The translations under genes were made by a program, and so were the position numbers. A stretch of DNA of 64,000 bases from Erythroxylum novogranatense (lineage: Eukaryota; Streptophyta; Magnoliopsida; Malpighiales; Erythroxylaceae), in contig CM057224.1 of NCBI GenBank assembly GCA_029891385.1, positions 28,599,005-28,663,004 of the forward strand, written 5' to 3'. Every line of letters begins with the position of its first letter. Position 1 is the first letter of the stretch. This document shows positions 1 through 10,804 of the stretch, one piece after another. The notes beneath the pieces are model-generated. The model ran no database searches. It saw only the letters and a program-made list of their open reading frames with translations, and was not told the origin of the DNA.

Positions 1-1150
1 ACATAATGGGCCAAAATGGCAAGCTTTTTCCGAAATCACAAATTCTCGTCTTTTTCACTTAACAAACCATTATACAAATTATTCCAACATGAATTCACAA
101 TCAAAGAACATCACATACAAGTTAAAAACATCGCAAAGAGTAATTCATACAAAAATTCTAATTCATTGGAAAGCATTAATTAACAGTTATTATAAAAACG
201 TTAAGATGCCTATAAACTCAATTATTAAGGAATCACCCACCTTAGTTCCTTTAGCGTGGAGGTTGGTCAATTGGCTCTTCCTCTAACTCCAATTGCCTCA
301 TTTCACCTTCATTAAGCATAAAGATCCTATAAGAATAGGAGATAACAAAATTGGAATTTCTAAGGAAAGGAAAACATGAATTCGATCCTATCTCACCTTA
401 CCCATAAAATTTCGAAGCTATTAGAACCTACACCTATCTATAAAACCATAAGAAATTTCGAAATCTCCTTACCTTAAAGCCACCCACGAAAATCTGATTT
501 TGCCTTTAATGGAGGATTTAACCTTCCTCTAATCTTATCCTTCTTAAAGAACTTCTTAAATCTCCTTTCTCAAGCAAGAAATCAACAAAGCCCTAGCTTT
601 TCCCTCTTCTTCTTCTTCTTCTTCAACCGAAAGTCTCCCTCTCTTTTTCTCTATAAGTTTCGTAATTCTCCTCTCTTTTGATAGTTTCGGTGAAATGCCT
701 TAGGAAAAAATCTTTCTAACTGAATAAACCTAAACTCAAAACTACGTCGTTTTATAATTCCCTTCCTTTCCTTGATATTTTCGCAAGTCTTTTAAAAGAC
801 TTAGGTAAATTAAGTTTCTTCCTCTAGTCTTCTCACATACGGCTACAAGCTTGGTTTCCTCCCTTCTTTTTTTCTTTTAATTGAACCTTAAAAAGACTAT
901 GATGCCCCTCCTTATAAGCCTTAAGCCTTAAAAACATAAACAAATTTCCAAAATTACCCCTACACCATTGTATTCTTTTTAATTCTAACAATACATCACA
1001 ACTCTAATTTTAATTAAATCCCTTCAATTTATTTCCATTAATTAAGCACTAAAAACCCCAAATTCTTATAACTAAAAGGAAATTGTAAACTAAGCCTCAA
1101 AATAAATTAAACAAGCTTATTTACTATGAAAAAGAAATCGGGGTCCAACA
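1..1150 (-). repeat. 3' LTR of element F (partial; U3 end at 1150)
   Basis: On the minus strand the LTR opens with TGTTGGACCCCGA directly after the polypurine tract, the same opening as the LTRs of the array at 38348. Further shared blocks are a stretch with GGGGTAATTTTGGAA, a GA-rich tract followed by AAAGCTAGGGCT (minus strand, about 660-590) and a GGTAAG donor-like site near 472. The other terminus is outside the window, so the length is at least 1150 bp. There are no genes here; the (CTT)n run near 605-625 is part of the GA-rich tract. Confidence 0.8.
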
Positions 1151-1771
1151 TTTCTCCCCCCTTAAAAGAATTTCGTTCTCAAAATTCGTACCTGAATCAC
1201 TGAAGAGATAAGGATACTTCTCCTTCATAGCTTCCAATGGCTCCCACATGGCCTCTTCCACCGAATGGTTTCTCCACAAGACTTTTACCAACTGCATTGT
1301 CTTGTTCCTAAGAACCTTTTCTTTTGTATCCAAAATCTGCACTGAAAGCTCTTCATAACTCAAATCATCACTCAACTGAACTTCATCAGCTTGAATGACA
1401 TGAGAAGGATCAGATCGATATCTCCTCAACATAGAAACATGAAAGACATCATGAATCTGTGATAGCTCAGGAGGCAATGCTAACTTATAAGCCAACGGAC
1501 CAATCCGTTCTAGAATCTCATAAGGCCCCACATACCTCGGACTCAGCTTACCCTTCTTTCCAAATCTCAGAATCCCTTTCCAAGGAGAAGTCTTAAGAAA
1601 CACCTTCTCGCCGATCTCATACTCTATCTCTTTCCTATGAGCATCTTCATAACTTTTCATCCTGTCCTGAGCTGCTTTCAGCCTGTGCTTTATCAAGTTG
1701 ACCTTATCAACGGTCATCTGAATCAACTCTGGACCCAAAAGTTTCCTATCTCCCTCTTCATCCCAACACAC
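1124..1771 (-). pseudogene. Element F integrase C-terminal domain with GPY/F motif and chromodomain
   Basis: This 215-codon open segment carries the integrase C-terminal module (YVGPYEILERIGPLAYKLALP, about residues 80-100) followed by HDVFHVSMLRRY and a chromodomain (VKVLWRNHSVEEAMWEP, about 163-179). Chromodomains of this class bind histone marks and are thought to direct integration into heterochromatin (family knowledge). The frame runs through the polypurine tract into the LTR, ending in a few LTR-encoded residues. Its upstream end is separated from the integrase core by a frame break near 1780. The segment is well preserved but is part of a dead element. Confidence 0.9.
1151..1163 (-). 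promoter_or_regulatory. Polypurine tract of element F
   Basis: The minus strand reads AAGGGGGGAGAAA immediately before the TGTTGG terminus of the 3' LTR. This is the expected plus-strand DNA priming site. The same tract, with the same upstream codons, is found in the coding-free array element at 43311 and 48285. Confidence 0.85.
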
Positions 1772-1792
1772 CGGAGTCCTACATCTCCTCCC

Positions 1793-2281
1793 TTACAGAG
1801 CCTCATAAAGAGCCATCTGAATGCTCGAATGATACAAATTATTGTAAGCAAATTCGATCAATGGCAAGTGTTCATCCCATGCTCCTCTAAAATCCATCAC
1901 ACAGGCCCTGAGCATTCCCTCAAGGGTCCGAAAAGTCCTCTTAGATTGAGCATCGGTCTGAGGATGGAAAGCAGTGTTGAAACTCAACTTAGTGCCCAAA
2001 ACTTCCTGCAAACTGCCCCAAAATCTCGAGGTAAAACGAGGAACCCTATCAGACACAATCGAATTCGGAATCCCATGCAATCTCACGACCTCATCAATAT
2101 ACTTCTTAGCTAGCACATGCAGAGGATCTGTCTGTCTGATTGCCAGAAAATGGGCTGATTTTGTCAGTCTATCCACAATCACCCATATGGCATCATGCCT
2201 CCTACTGGTCTTGGGCAATCCCATCAGAAAATCCATAGTCACTTTCTGCCACTTCCACTCAGGAATGGACAATGGCCTCAA
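1793..2281 (-). pseudogene. Element F integrase catalytic core, catalytic Glu replaced
   Basis: This 162-codon segment aligns with the DDE integrase core: MDFLMGLP contains the first Asp, IVSDRVPRFTS the second (family norm SDRDPRF), and HPQTDAQSKRT stands where HPQTDGQSERT is usual. The catalytic Glu therefore reads Lys and the conserved Gly reads Ala. Its start abuts the stop of the RNase H/H2C2 segment at 2282. With the E-to-K change and the frame breaks on both sides it cannot encode an active integrase. Confidence 0.9.
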
Positions 2282-3139
2282 CTATCCCGAAGGTGCCTGG
2301 TGTTCAGCCTTAACTTGCTGACACACTAGACACTTACTCACATACTCGGCCACATCCTTCTTCATACCTCTCCACCAGAAATGCTTCTTGAGATCCCTGT
2401 ACATCCTGGTGCTACCTGGGTGCATAGCATAAGGCGCATTGTGCGCCTCATCTAGAATCTCATCCCTCACCTCCTTGACATTTAGAATATAAAGCCTATT
2501 CCTGACTGTAAGGAGTCCATCATCACTCACCACCATATCGGACTTCTTACCCTGCTGAATCTCATCCCGTAGCTTACGCAGTTCTGCATCCTGAACCTGC
2601 AACTCTCTCACCTTCTCTCTGAGGATCGGTCTTACTCTAAAAGTAGCAATTATGCAATCAGACTCCTCCTGCTTCAAACTGATCCTGAGCTTAGCCATCT
2701 CTTCCAATAGCGGCAGATACACTGTCTGAACATATGCTATGGAAGACTTCTTGCTCAAGGAATCTGTTACTACATTAGCCTTGCCTGGGTGGTATTCAAT
2801 CAGCAAGTCATAATCTTTAAGCAGCTCAATCCACCTCCTCTGTCTCAAATTCAGTTCCTTCTGACTCAACAAGTATTTGAGACTCTTGTGATCTGTAAAG
2901 ATCAGAGTTTGGACCCCATACAAATAATGCCTCCAGATCTTCAAGGCAAAGATCACAGCTGCTAACTCCAGATCATGGGTCGGATAATTTACCTCATAAG
3001 GCTTTAGTTGCCGCAAGGCATATGCTATCACCTTATCTCCCTGCATAAGTACACATCCTAACCCCTTTCTGGAAGCATCACTATACACTGTATAACCCCC
3101 CTCTCCTGTAGGCAAAGCCAACACTGAAGCACTAGTCAA
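2282..3139 (-). pseudogene. Element F RNase H and integrase zinc-binding (HHCC) region
   Basis: The 285-codon segment begins within RNase H ([50 protein letters not shown]; Asp and Glu catalytic positions retained; FTDHKSL). It ends with an integrase zinc-finger stretch ([17 protein letters not shown], then [11 protein letters not shown]). Order and spacing are as usual for gypsy pol. It is separated from RT by a stop near 3180 and from the integrase core by a stop at 2282, so the product would be truncated on both sides. Confidence 0.88.
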
Positions 3140-3181
3140 CCTGTGCTTGAGCTCCTCAAAACTCTGCTGGCACTCATCACT

Positions 3182-3994
3182 CTAGACAAACTTCTGGTTC
3201 TTCCTCAAAAATCTAGTCAAAGGAGCGGCAATCATCAAGAATCCCTCCACGAATCTCCTATAATAGCCTGCTAAACCCATAAAGCTCCTCACCTCAGTCA
3301 CTGATGTCGGGGCATGCCAATTCACTACTGCTTCAATCTTATTTGGATCCACATGCACCCCCTTCTCAGAAATAATGTGACCAAGGAAGACCACTTCACG
3401 AAGCCAAAATTCACATTTGGTGAATTTGGCATACAGCTCTCTCTCTCTCAACCTCTGCAATACAAACCTCAAGTGCTCCTCATGTTCTCCCTCACTCCTG
3501 GAATATACCAGAATGTCATCGATGAACACGATAACAAACTGATCCAAAAACTCCTTAAAGACCCTATTCATCAGATCTATAAAAGCAGCAAGAGCATTGG
3601 TCAGTCCAAAAGGCATAACCAAAAATTCATAATGCCTATACCGTGTTCTAAAAGCTGTCTTGCTCACATCAGACTCCTTAATCCTGAGTTGATGGTAGCC
3701 CGACCTGAGGTCAATCTTAGAGAAGACCCTTGCCCCCTGCAGCTGATCAAACAAGTCGTCTACCTGAGGTAAAGGATATTTATTTTTCACTGTTACCTTA
3801 TTGATCCTCCTGTAATCAATACACATTCGCCAAGTTCCATCTTTCTTTTTAACAAACAAGACCAGCGCTCCCCAAGGTGAGGTGCTCGGCCTAATAAACC
3901 CCTTCTCTAATAAATCCTCTAACTGCTCCTTAAGCTCCTTCACCACCGAGCCATCCTCAGACGGTGGAATAAAATAGAGTCGTCCCGGAGCCAA
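3182..3994 (-). pseudogene. Element F reverse transcriptase
   Basis: The 270-codon segment includes [48 protein letters not shown] and the catalytic box [10 protein letters not shown] (about residues 155-165; FIDD in place of the commoner YIDD). It continues through [10 protein letters not shown] and the connection region. [15 protein letters not shown] shows Ala and Ile where gypsy elements usually have Pro and Gln/Met, so the fold may be damaged. The protease/linker segment overlaps its start in another frame, indicating an old frameshift near 3960. Confidence 0.9.
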
Positions 3995-4356
3995 ATCAAT
4001 AGAAACTCGATCTCCCTCTCCGGTGGCAATCCGGGCAACTCCTCAGGAAACACATCAGGAAATTTCCTCACAATGGGAATATCCTCCACCCTGCTCTCCT
4101 TCACACTAGTATCCATGACACATGCCAAGAAGGCTTCACAGCCTCTTCCCATCAGTTTATCAGCTAACAAAGCTGAAATAAGCCTTGGCAGTGTCAACTT
4201 TCTGTCTCCTCTAAAAATTACTTTCTGACACTCATCCAGATCAAACTCCACTTCCTTTCGACCACAATCAAGCTTTGCCCTATATTTCTCCATCACGTCC
4301 ATTCCGACGATCACATCTAACCCCTTCAGATCTAGAGGTAGCAAATCTACTACCAA
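3940..4356 (-). pseudogene. Element F protease C-terminal part and PR-RT linker
   Basis: The 138-codon segment has LDVIVGMDVMEKYRAKLDCG, the conserved end of the retropepsin-like domain (ILGMDWL-type motif), then a linker ending [20 protein letters not shown], the usual entry to gypsy RT. The last residues are out of frame with RT, and an overlap of about 55 bases with the RT segment marks the frameshift. The catalytic Asp lies in the next segment upstream. Confidence 0.8.
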
Positions 4357-4377
4357 ACTAGATCCCTCGATGACAAG

Positions 4378-4683
4378 CTAACAATCTCGAAAGATCTGGC
4401 TTACAATAACATTCCTCCCTAACAGAGTACTAACAAGCAGAAAATTATAAAGAAGAACTGATTGCATACCAAGCAATATCATACTTGCAGAGACATAGGA
4501 ATGTGTAGAACCATAATCAAATAGAACATATACATCTGAATGAAAAAGCTGAGCCATACTAGTAACAACCTCCGGTGCGGCTGCAGCCTCCTCCCGTGTC
4601 ATGGCAAACACCCTAGCCTGTGCTTGCCCTCTCTGGCCTCCCCGAGGATTAGGCTTCACTAACTCTGTAATCGCCCACCCCAA
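4378..4683 (-). pseudogene. Element F gag-protease junction with aspartic protease active site
   Basis: The 101-codon segment has ARVFAMTREEA, typical of the gag-PR junction, and VLFDYGSTHSYVSASM, which corresponds to the VLFDSGATHSFVS active-site loop. The catalytic Asp is kept, but the following Ser/Thr is Tyr (DYG instead of DSG/DTG), which would be expected to damage the active site. Stops on both sides isolate it. Confidence 0.8.
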
Positions 4684-4718
4684 AGAAATGGTCTGGTCCC
4701 TACTGTCTCTGCTCTCCT

Positions 4719-5009
4719 CTAAGCCTGTGGCGGAGATCCTTCCCCTCTATTCATCTGAGGACAGTCTTTAATCCTGTTTCCCTTCTCTCCACACTTGAAA
4801 CAGGAACCCAAAAGCTTATAGCATTCTCCCTGATGCAGCTTCCCACAGTGCTCACACTGACGGTTCTGGTTCCTGCTTCTCTCAGTTTTGCTGTTTCCTC
4901 CCACTAAGGAAGCTTGTACTGACCCTATCCTAATCTGCTTGCTCACGAGGGTACTATCGCCACCCCGACTCGAGTACGGCACTCTTCCCACCCTTTCACC
5001 TGCTCGCAC
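4719..5009 (-). pseudogene. Element F gag zinc knuckle
   Basis: The 96-codon segment contains an accessory CEHCGKLHQGEC followed by CFKCGEKGNRIKDCP. The usual CCHC knuckle of this clade has His where Asn is seen here (GEKGN versus GxxGH), so one zinc ligand is missing. The surrounding residues are basic and Gln/Ser/Gly rich, as in nucleocapsid regions. It overlaps the gag core segment by a few codons in another frame. Confidence 0.8.
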
Positions 5010-5412
5010 ACCGCCTCTCTTGATGATCGCCTCTGCTTTTTCTCTTCCTACTCACCTCCTCGCTCGATATTCTCCAAATTTTCACCGGAGGCAAGATCCA
5101 CCACCGCCGATAATCACAGAAATTGTGAATGATCACCTTCTCTTTGATGCCCAAGTGAAGGCCTCCCTCAAACTTGCGGCACTTGTCTTCCTCACTGGCC
5201 ACAATGTGTGCTGCATATCGAGACAACTGGATGAATCTCAGCTCATACTCGCTAACAAACATCTCCCTCTGAGTCAAATTTAGGAACTCCCTTGCCTTCT
5301 CCTGCATATAGACCCGGGAGAGGTATTTCTTCCTGAATAACTCTCCAAAATCCCTCCATGAAAGCATCGTGGCACACCGATCATGGCATTGACTCCCACC
5401 AGTGAAGTGCAT
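4996..5412 (-). pseudogene. Element F gag capsid-like core
   Basis: The 138-codon segment has SWRDFGELFRKKYLS, FLNLTQREMFVSEYELRFIQLSRYA and CRKFEGGLHLGIKEKV, the signature order of the retrotransposon gag domain of plant gypsy elements. Its C-terminal part reads out of frame toward the zinc knuckle. Upstream, at 5413-5538, gag-like sequence continues without an open frame. Confidence 0.8.
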
Positions 5413-5638
5413 CCCCCTGCAATAAACTCACAGCATACTCTAGCTTCTCCTCATCAGAGCATTTCATCTGAATAAGTACCCTCTCTGTCCTCTTCAGCCA
5501 AGATTAAGCTTCCTCCGGATTGGTGGTACCATGAAAGTCTACCGCTCCAAACTTTCGCAATTTATCATACTGTCTGGCCCTAACAACTGGAGCAGGCACT
5601 GGAGCCTGAGATCCCTGGCCCATGGCAAAGGTGAAAGC

Positions 5639-5845
5639 CTAGGCAAAGGCCTGGAAAAACTGCGGGTCCATCGCAGACATAGTGGGAGGAGGAGAAGGTG
5701 GCGGCTCCTCAGGTTGCACACTAGGTGCCTCAGAGCCAGGAGCAGAGTGTGTCCCTGCATCTTGTGGGACATGGGACTCATCTGTGCTCACCTGGTGAGA
5801 GCGAGAACAAAGCCGAACTCCTCGAGTTCTACTCCGAGATGGCAT
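5639..5845 (-). pseudogene. Element F gag N terminus
   Basis: The 68-codon frame starts with MPSRSRTRG at 5845, a basic N terminus usual for Tekay gag, followed by Pro-rich sequence (EEPPPSPPPT) and MDPQFFQAFA. It is the most upstream gag-like sequence and the likely initiation site. A frameshift near 5640 separates it from the rest of gag. Confidence 0.65.
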
Positions 5846-6934
5846 ATTACTCCTTCAAAAGAAAACCAGTAAAAAAACTTTAGTTCATGCAAAAACAATT
5901 TGTCAAAGTGTATTGTATGATTTAAATAATGCAAAATCTAGTTTAAATCATACAAAATCAACATTTAGTCAAAAATCAACATTTAGGCATGTAAAATTAA
6001 TATAGGTCATAAAAACCCTAAGTTTCTCCTTCGACCTGAACCTAAACCGAAAGCTCGATATATAGTAGTTTTTCAGTCAGGGTTCAAGTCCTCAGGAGTC
6101 ACTGGACCTGGTCTGCTCCACACACAAATTCAATTCATCACCTGAGTTCAATCAGGCTGAATATTGCTGCCATAATTCAATTCCATGTCTCAAAAAATGC
6201 ACAGCACTCAATTCAGATTCAAAAATCATCATGTTTCATTTGATCAATTTTGAGAAATTAAATTAATGAAAATTTCTAATTTTGAAAATGAAGAAAATCA
6301 AATGAAAGAAAATCAAATCGCACAATGGCAGCTGCGAGGGCCTCACTGTAGTAGCTTTTGCACCTGATCATGAAGCACCAGCTGCAAAGGCGAGGCCATT
6401 TGTGCGTTTTTTATTTTCTTTCATTTTCTGATTTTTTTTCTTTTTCCAAATTAAACCTCCTCTCACTCTTTTGCTTGTAACTTTTTAGTTTGGCCTCCGA
6501 TTCACTCGATTTTTTAAGCATTGGTTTTCTAAGAAAATTTTGTACCCCCTCATTCTAAAATTTAGAATTTTTGGGATTAAGTTGAATTTCTCGAATTGAT
6601 CAAAAAGAGACAATTAGACGTAAAATGGGAACACGCTTTTGTATTTTGGGATTTTCTTAATCTAAAGAGATCCGATTGAGGTATTTTTTTATGCTTATTA
6701 ACCCAAAGACATGGAATTTCATTTTAGCTTAGGAATTGGATTTTATTTTGGGCCCGAAGTAGATTAATTTTTATTGGCAGATTGTTAGGATGAATTTCTC
6801 AAGATTTGTTCGGATGATTAAAATAAGTCTGTTTTGAGCTTGAGTGTGTGGTGAGAAATCCCTCCCTAGGGGGATGCACGTCCAGATGTCACGCAGGACG
6901 TCGGACCCGCGACTCACCGGGGAGGGGTTCCAAC
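5846..6934. other. Gene-free stretch: F leader relic grading into LTR-like sequence of another element
   Basis: No coding sequence was found. The left part should include the F leader, but no tRNA-Met primer-binding complement (GCTCTGATACCA on the plus strand) is visible. The right part includes GCCTCCGATTCACTCGATTTTTTAAGC near 6490, a phrase resembling one in the long Tekay-type LTRs (about 39980). It ends at 6935 in GGTTCCAACA, which would be a TGTTGGAACC start on the minus strand. The junction between the two parts could not be placed. Confidence 0.4.
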
Positions 6935-6935
6935 A

Positions 6936-7766
6936 ATTTGGGCCTAAAATTTTTCAATTCTTGTGTGCATCTGCTTATTTCATATCTCTCTAGAACTTGT
7001 TTCAATTCTTAATCAAAGCTTTATGAACTAGAATTTTGTTAACATGATAGAGGCATTCTTTCAAAACCATTTGACCTAAACACTTATCCATTGCTAGCCC
7101 CTTGAGCAACAATTTTTGAGTACATGCATGTATCTTTATATGGTGTCAATAGGTTATCTTGCATTTTCTTCTGGTTATCTCATTAAAAAAAAGTGTTGTA
7201 CATATGTGTTCTAAAAAAAGAGCAAAGAAAGAAAAAGAGAAAAATATTTTAAAAAAGAGAAATTAAAAAAAAAGGATTATCCTTTGTGTAAATATTGTCT
7301 TACTGTTGACATCTATTTCATAATTGTAGTGCATGTACTCATACTTTTTCTTCTTTCATCCATTCCATCCATTTCATCTAGCCTTCCGTGCATCACAACC
7401 CTGAAAAGACCTCTTGATTTCAAAATTGTAGTTCTTTTAGTGGAGAAGTAGGACTATTACAAGCTTATGGTAGAGAATGGACTAAGCGGATTTCAGAGTG
7501 AAAATATCCCTAAACACAAGAGAGAAGAGAGCAAACACCTTACCTTGAGTGAAATCTCTTTTGTTCAATCTCTTATATTAAACTCTTATAGTGTTTATTT
7601 TCTTAGCACTCTTTCAGTCTACTTTGGTTAATTTCTGAGAAAGTGATTTTTTACCAATTTCCTATTATTGTTTTAAGCATGGTCGGAATTTTTCTTCTGC
7701 ACTTATGTCTCTTTGACTTTTATAAACTCTGTCTAGGAGTACAAAGGTCTAAATGTGGGGAAATTT
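6936..7766. other. AT-rich gene-free stretch with a purine-rich tract
   Basis: No coding segment or RNA gene is seen. A run of A/G-rich sequence occupies about 7185-7280. The sequence leads without a visible border into the dispersed repeat H1 at 7767, so it may be unduplicated sequence of the same element. A phrase like AAATGTGGGGAAATTTGATT just before 7770 resembles sequence often seen downstream of gypsy pol genes, but this is recollection, not demonstration. Confidence 0.35.
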
Positions 7767-8084
7767 GATTGAGCCCCAGTTTATTAAGTAAATTGGTGAC
7801 ACTTTCATGGCCTCTACTATACTTTTTGACTCTTAATACTTGATTTTGTGCTTAAATTAACCCTTGAGTGTGCACTTTTATTTTATGCAATTTGATAGTA
7901 AAAATTGTCACAATTGGTATTAATTGCACTTCTTAATTTTTCTAAGAACAATTGATACTGCAAATTGTTATTGTTGATCGTAGGAACCTCAAGGAGAAGG
8001 GAGTTAATGTGCTGAATTGAAGTCAAACGGAGACCAAAGCTTTCGGGAAAAGTTCGACGCCTAGCCCATCTGTCGCCACGGCGA
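7767..8084. repeat. Dispersed repeat H1, left part (interrupted by element A)
   Basis: From GATTGAGCC onward this aligns with 27091-27310 (H2), sharing GTGCTTAAATT, TTTTATTTTAT and GTAAAAATTGTCAC in order. Copia A splits it at 8084/22619 with target duplication GGCGA. There is no coding potential. Class unknown. Confidence 0.75.
8080..8084. repeat. Left target-site duplication of element A (GGCGA)
   Basis: GGCGA precedes the TGTTGG terminus at 8085 and recurs at 22619-22623 after CCAACA. This perfect 5-bp duplication is the usual length for copia integrase and shows that both LTRs belong to one insertion. Confidence 0.92.
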
Positions 8085-10179
8085 TGTTGGATAGGAAAAA
8101 GAAAACATGCTTTGTTGGGAAAAACTGTAGATTTCAAAACTTTTAAGAAATCATTACTTGCAGCGGAAGCAACAAATCCAAATCAACATGCCAATCCATA
8201 TATGATATGGTATAAGGATAATAAAATATAAACAAGATCAGGAGTATTACCAACTCCTTCGCCATGCCTTTAAATCCTCGTCATGCTTATCCTCTCCTTC
8301 TTCATGTATCCAAATCCTTTGCCTTTAACTCTTTCCTTTAGCAATCTACTTTCTCCTTGTTGTAGTATCCTCAACCAATTAGATTTACCACCTGTTCTTC
8401 AAGGACAATTAGGTTAACAAAATCCTTTGGTGGGAAAGGAGAAGAAATGTTTGGAGGAGATTTTCTTAGAAGAAGAAGAAGCAAAATTGAAACTCTTTCA
8501 ATTAGTATTTTCGATTCTCTCTTTCATGAAAGGAGAGAAGGTGTAAAGAACATGCAAGAACTCTTTCTTGCCTACCAATTTCCTATATGCATGGATGGAA
8601 GGAGAGAGAGGCATCAAATGCATCACTTCTTTCATTAATCACTCATAAAATAGCCAATAATTGAGATTATCTTCATTTATCTTTATAATGGCTATTTGAA
8701 AAGACCATAACCTAAAATTCAATACCGAATTTCGGTTTTGTCAAGAAGAAAGAAGGAAGATGGTCCATCTAATGTACATCTTTCATCTTTAATCTAATGA
8801 ATGCAAATAGGTTACAAGCCAACATTAAAAGACAACCATTAAAAAATTTAATCGTAAGTTCATAACTCCATTTAATGATGATTAACCATAATAAAGACCA
8901 TCTTTATTTAGCATTTTTAATGTCAAATGTGTGGTTACACATTTAACCTAGGAATAACCGAAAAAGCTATCTTCTTCTTAAAAAAATTGTTTTAATATAA
9001 TTAATCTAATTAATTACATTAAACCAAAAACCAAGCCCATTACTAAATGTATATTTGGGCTTCTTTAATTAGTCCAAGCCCAAGATTCAATTATGGGCTT
9101 CTAATTAACCTGTAATTATATTTCTTACTTAGCTTTATAAGCTTCCTTAAAGCCAAGTGGAGAATCTCATTGGACTTTGATAATTCAAGCTACAATAAGG
9201 CCAGAATTAATTCAATCTCATTGGAATTAATTCTAGCTTATTAGCTAAATGTCATTCCACTAAAGACAATTATTTGAACTCTTGAATTATTAAATATTAT
9301 GAGAATATGTCCAATTGCAAACCCTATTTAGAATCTTATTATAACCATCCGCACAACAAAGGGTAAAATTACCGTTTTGCCCTTATGTTGGTTTTTCCTT
9401 CTAGATCTCTCATTTTACTTTATATGGTGATTAACACATAAGATCTCATCTCAGTGTTAAGATTTGATGGGTAGCTAGTCCATCAAACTACTGGTGCCAG
9501 TTTAATCATCAAATCTCCTTAAAACATCTAGAAGAGATGATAACACTATAAATTCTTTATTTGAGTGAATGTTCCCTGATACATGTTTCAATTAATAATT
9601 CCAACATGCAAACACTGGATTAATACTCTATAAAAATCCATTCCGATCATATCAACAATTATAATGAAACATATATGAGTTCACCACTCATCAAGATTAT
9701 GGTTCATAATAAGTGAATGCTTAAGTTGTATATTTTAAGATTAAAGTAACGACTCACTTTATTCTTGAAAACATACTTGATTCCAGATTCATTTAATAGT
9801 GCCATTATCGATAGTCAACTACTATCATGATATGAAACTCATCATTCCTCAAGTAAACTCCTTTACTTATATGGAGATAAATCGCAACACTATAATCTAA
9901 ACCATAATCAAGTTTACCAACTTGATTATTCAACTCAGAATCAATTAATTCAGATTCTAATAATATACATGTTTCCCATACATCTCTATGTATATATATA
10001 TTACTTACAAAAGAATCTTGGTACCTTATGACCAGATTTATAATGCTCATACAGATAAAACCAAACTCTTTTGTTTTATTAATAATAAATATTTTCATTA
10101 CAAAACTATAACTGAAGAAGATAAAGTTACATGTAAATACACTTACTTTCTAGGGCACTATATTTACATAACTCCAACA
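8085..10179 (-). repeat. 3' LTR of element A
   Basis: 2095 bp, pairing with 20523-22618 and closely similar to the B LTR at 34011-36104. Differences from the partner are scattered substitutions and small indels (for example in the first 50 bp and near 8255-8290), so the insertion is not very recent. Small open frames inside it (such as 8447-8638) recur in the same place in A and B LTRs and reflect LTR sequence, not genes. Confidence 0.92.
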
Positions 10180-10193
10180 ATCCCCCACTTGCC
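10180..10193 (-). promoter_or_regulatory. Polypurine tract of element A
   Basis: The minus strand reads GGCAAGTGGGGGAT next to the LTR start TGTTGGAG. The RNase H frame ends immediately upstream. Confidence 0.8.
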
Positions 10194-10804
10194 CTAAAGC
10201 AAGTTTAACATATCCCTCATTCCCATCCCTTTTAGGTGACCCTCAAAGCTCTTTTGAGTTAATGTCTTTGTGAACGGATCAGCAAGGTTTGCCTCGGTGA
10301 GAATCTTTACCACATCCACTTCTCCACTTTGTATTATCTCCCTTATAAGATGATACTTTCGCTCAATGTGTTTGGCAGCTTTGTGGTTCCGAGGTTCTTT
10401 AGAATTAGCCACTGCCCCACTATTATCACAATAAAGTGTAATGGCCTTTTCCACCTCTGGAACTACCTCCAAATCATTTATGAACTTCCGGAGCTAGATC
10501 GCTTCTTTCACGCTTCACAAGCAAAGAACATACTCACCTCCATAGTCGAATCAGCAATACAAGATTGCTTGACACTCCTCCAAACTATGGCTCCACCTCC
10601 TAAAGTAAATATAGAACCAGAAGTTGATTTCCTTGAATCAACATCTGATTGGAAATCATAATCCGTATATCCTATCGGAATAAGATTACTTCTAGAGTAA
10701 ACAAGCATTAAATTCTTCATCCTACGAAGATACTTAAGTATACACTTAACAGCAGTCCAATGTTCCATTCTCGATTGGATGAAATCATTACCGGTCCCCA
10801 TCAA
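10194..10804 (-). pseudogene. Element A RNase H
   Basis: Two open segments cover copia RNase H. One (10508-10804) has EHWTAVKCILKYLRRMKN, GYTDYDFQSD, RKSTSGSIFTLGGGA and SCIADSTME. The other (10194-10472) has ITLYCDNSGAVANSKEPRNHK, KHIERKYHLIREI and LADPFTKTL, ending a few bases before the polypurine tract. The sequence after STME reads VSMFFACEA instead of the usual AEYVAACEA, so the catalytic-Glu neighbourhood is damaged. A frame break lies between the two. Confidence 0.88.

Larger units (their letters stand above)
1..5845 (-). mobile_element. Element F: Tekay/Del-type Ty3/gypsy chromovirus, degenerate, 5' end missing
   Basis: Read on the minus strand, the order is gag, zinc knuckle, protease, reverse transcriptase, RNase H, integrase, chromodomain, polypurine tract, 3' LTR. 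RT before integrase defines Ty3/gypsy. The C-terminal GPY/F-like motif followed by a chromodomain with WRNHSVEEAMWE places it among chromoviruses, best fitting the Tekay/Del clade (family knowledge). The coding region is split over several frames by indels and stops. No primer-binding site and no second LTR were found to the right of gag, so the 5' end seems lost. The 3' LTR runs off the left edge. Confidence 0.9.

Noticed and set aside
89..286. 65-codon open frame at the left edge (plus strand)
   Set aside because: Lies in F's 3' LTR, antisense to the element, with no motif.
8447..8638. Repeated 60-70-codon frame (also at 20865 and 34372)
   Set aside because: Same place in each A/B-family LTR; a by-product of LTR sequence, length and frame drift between copies.
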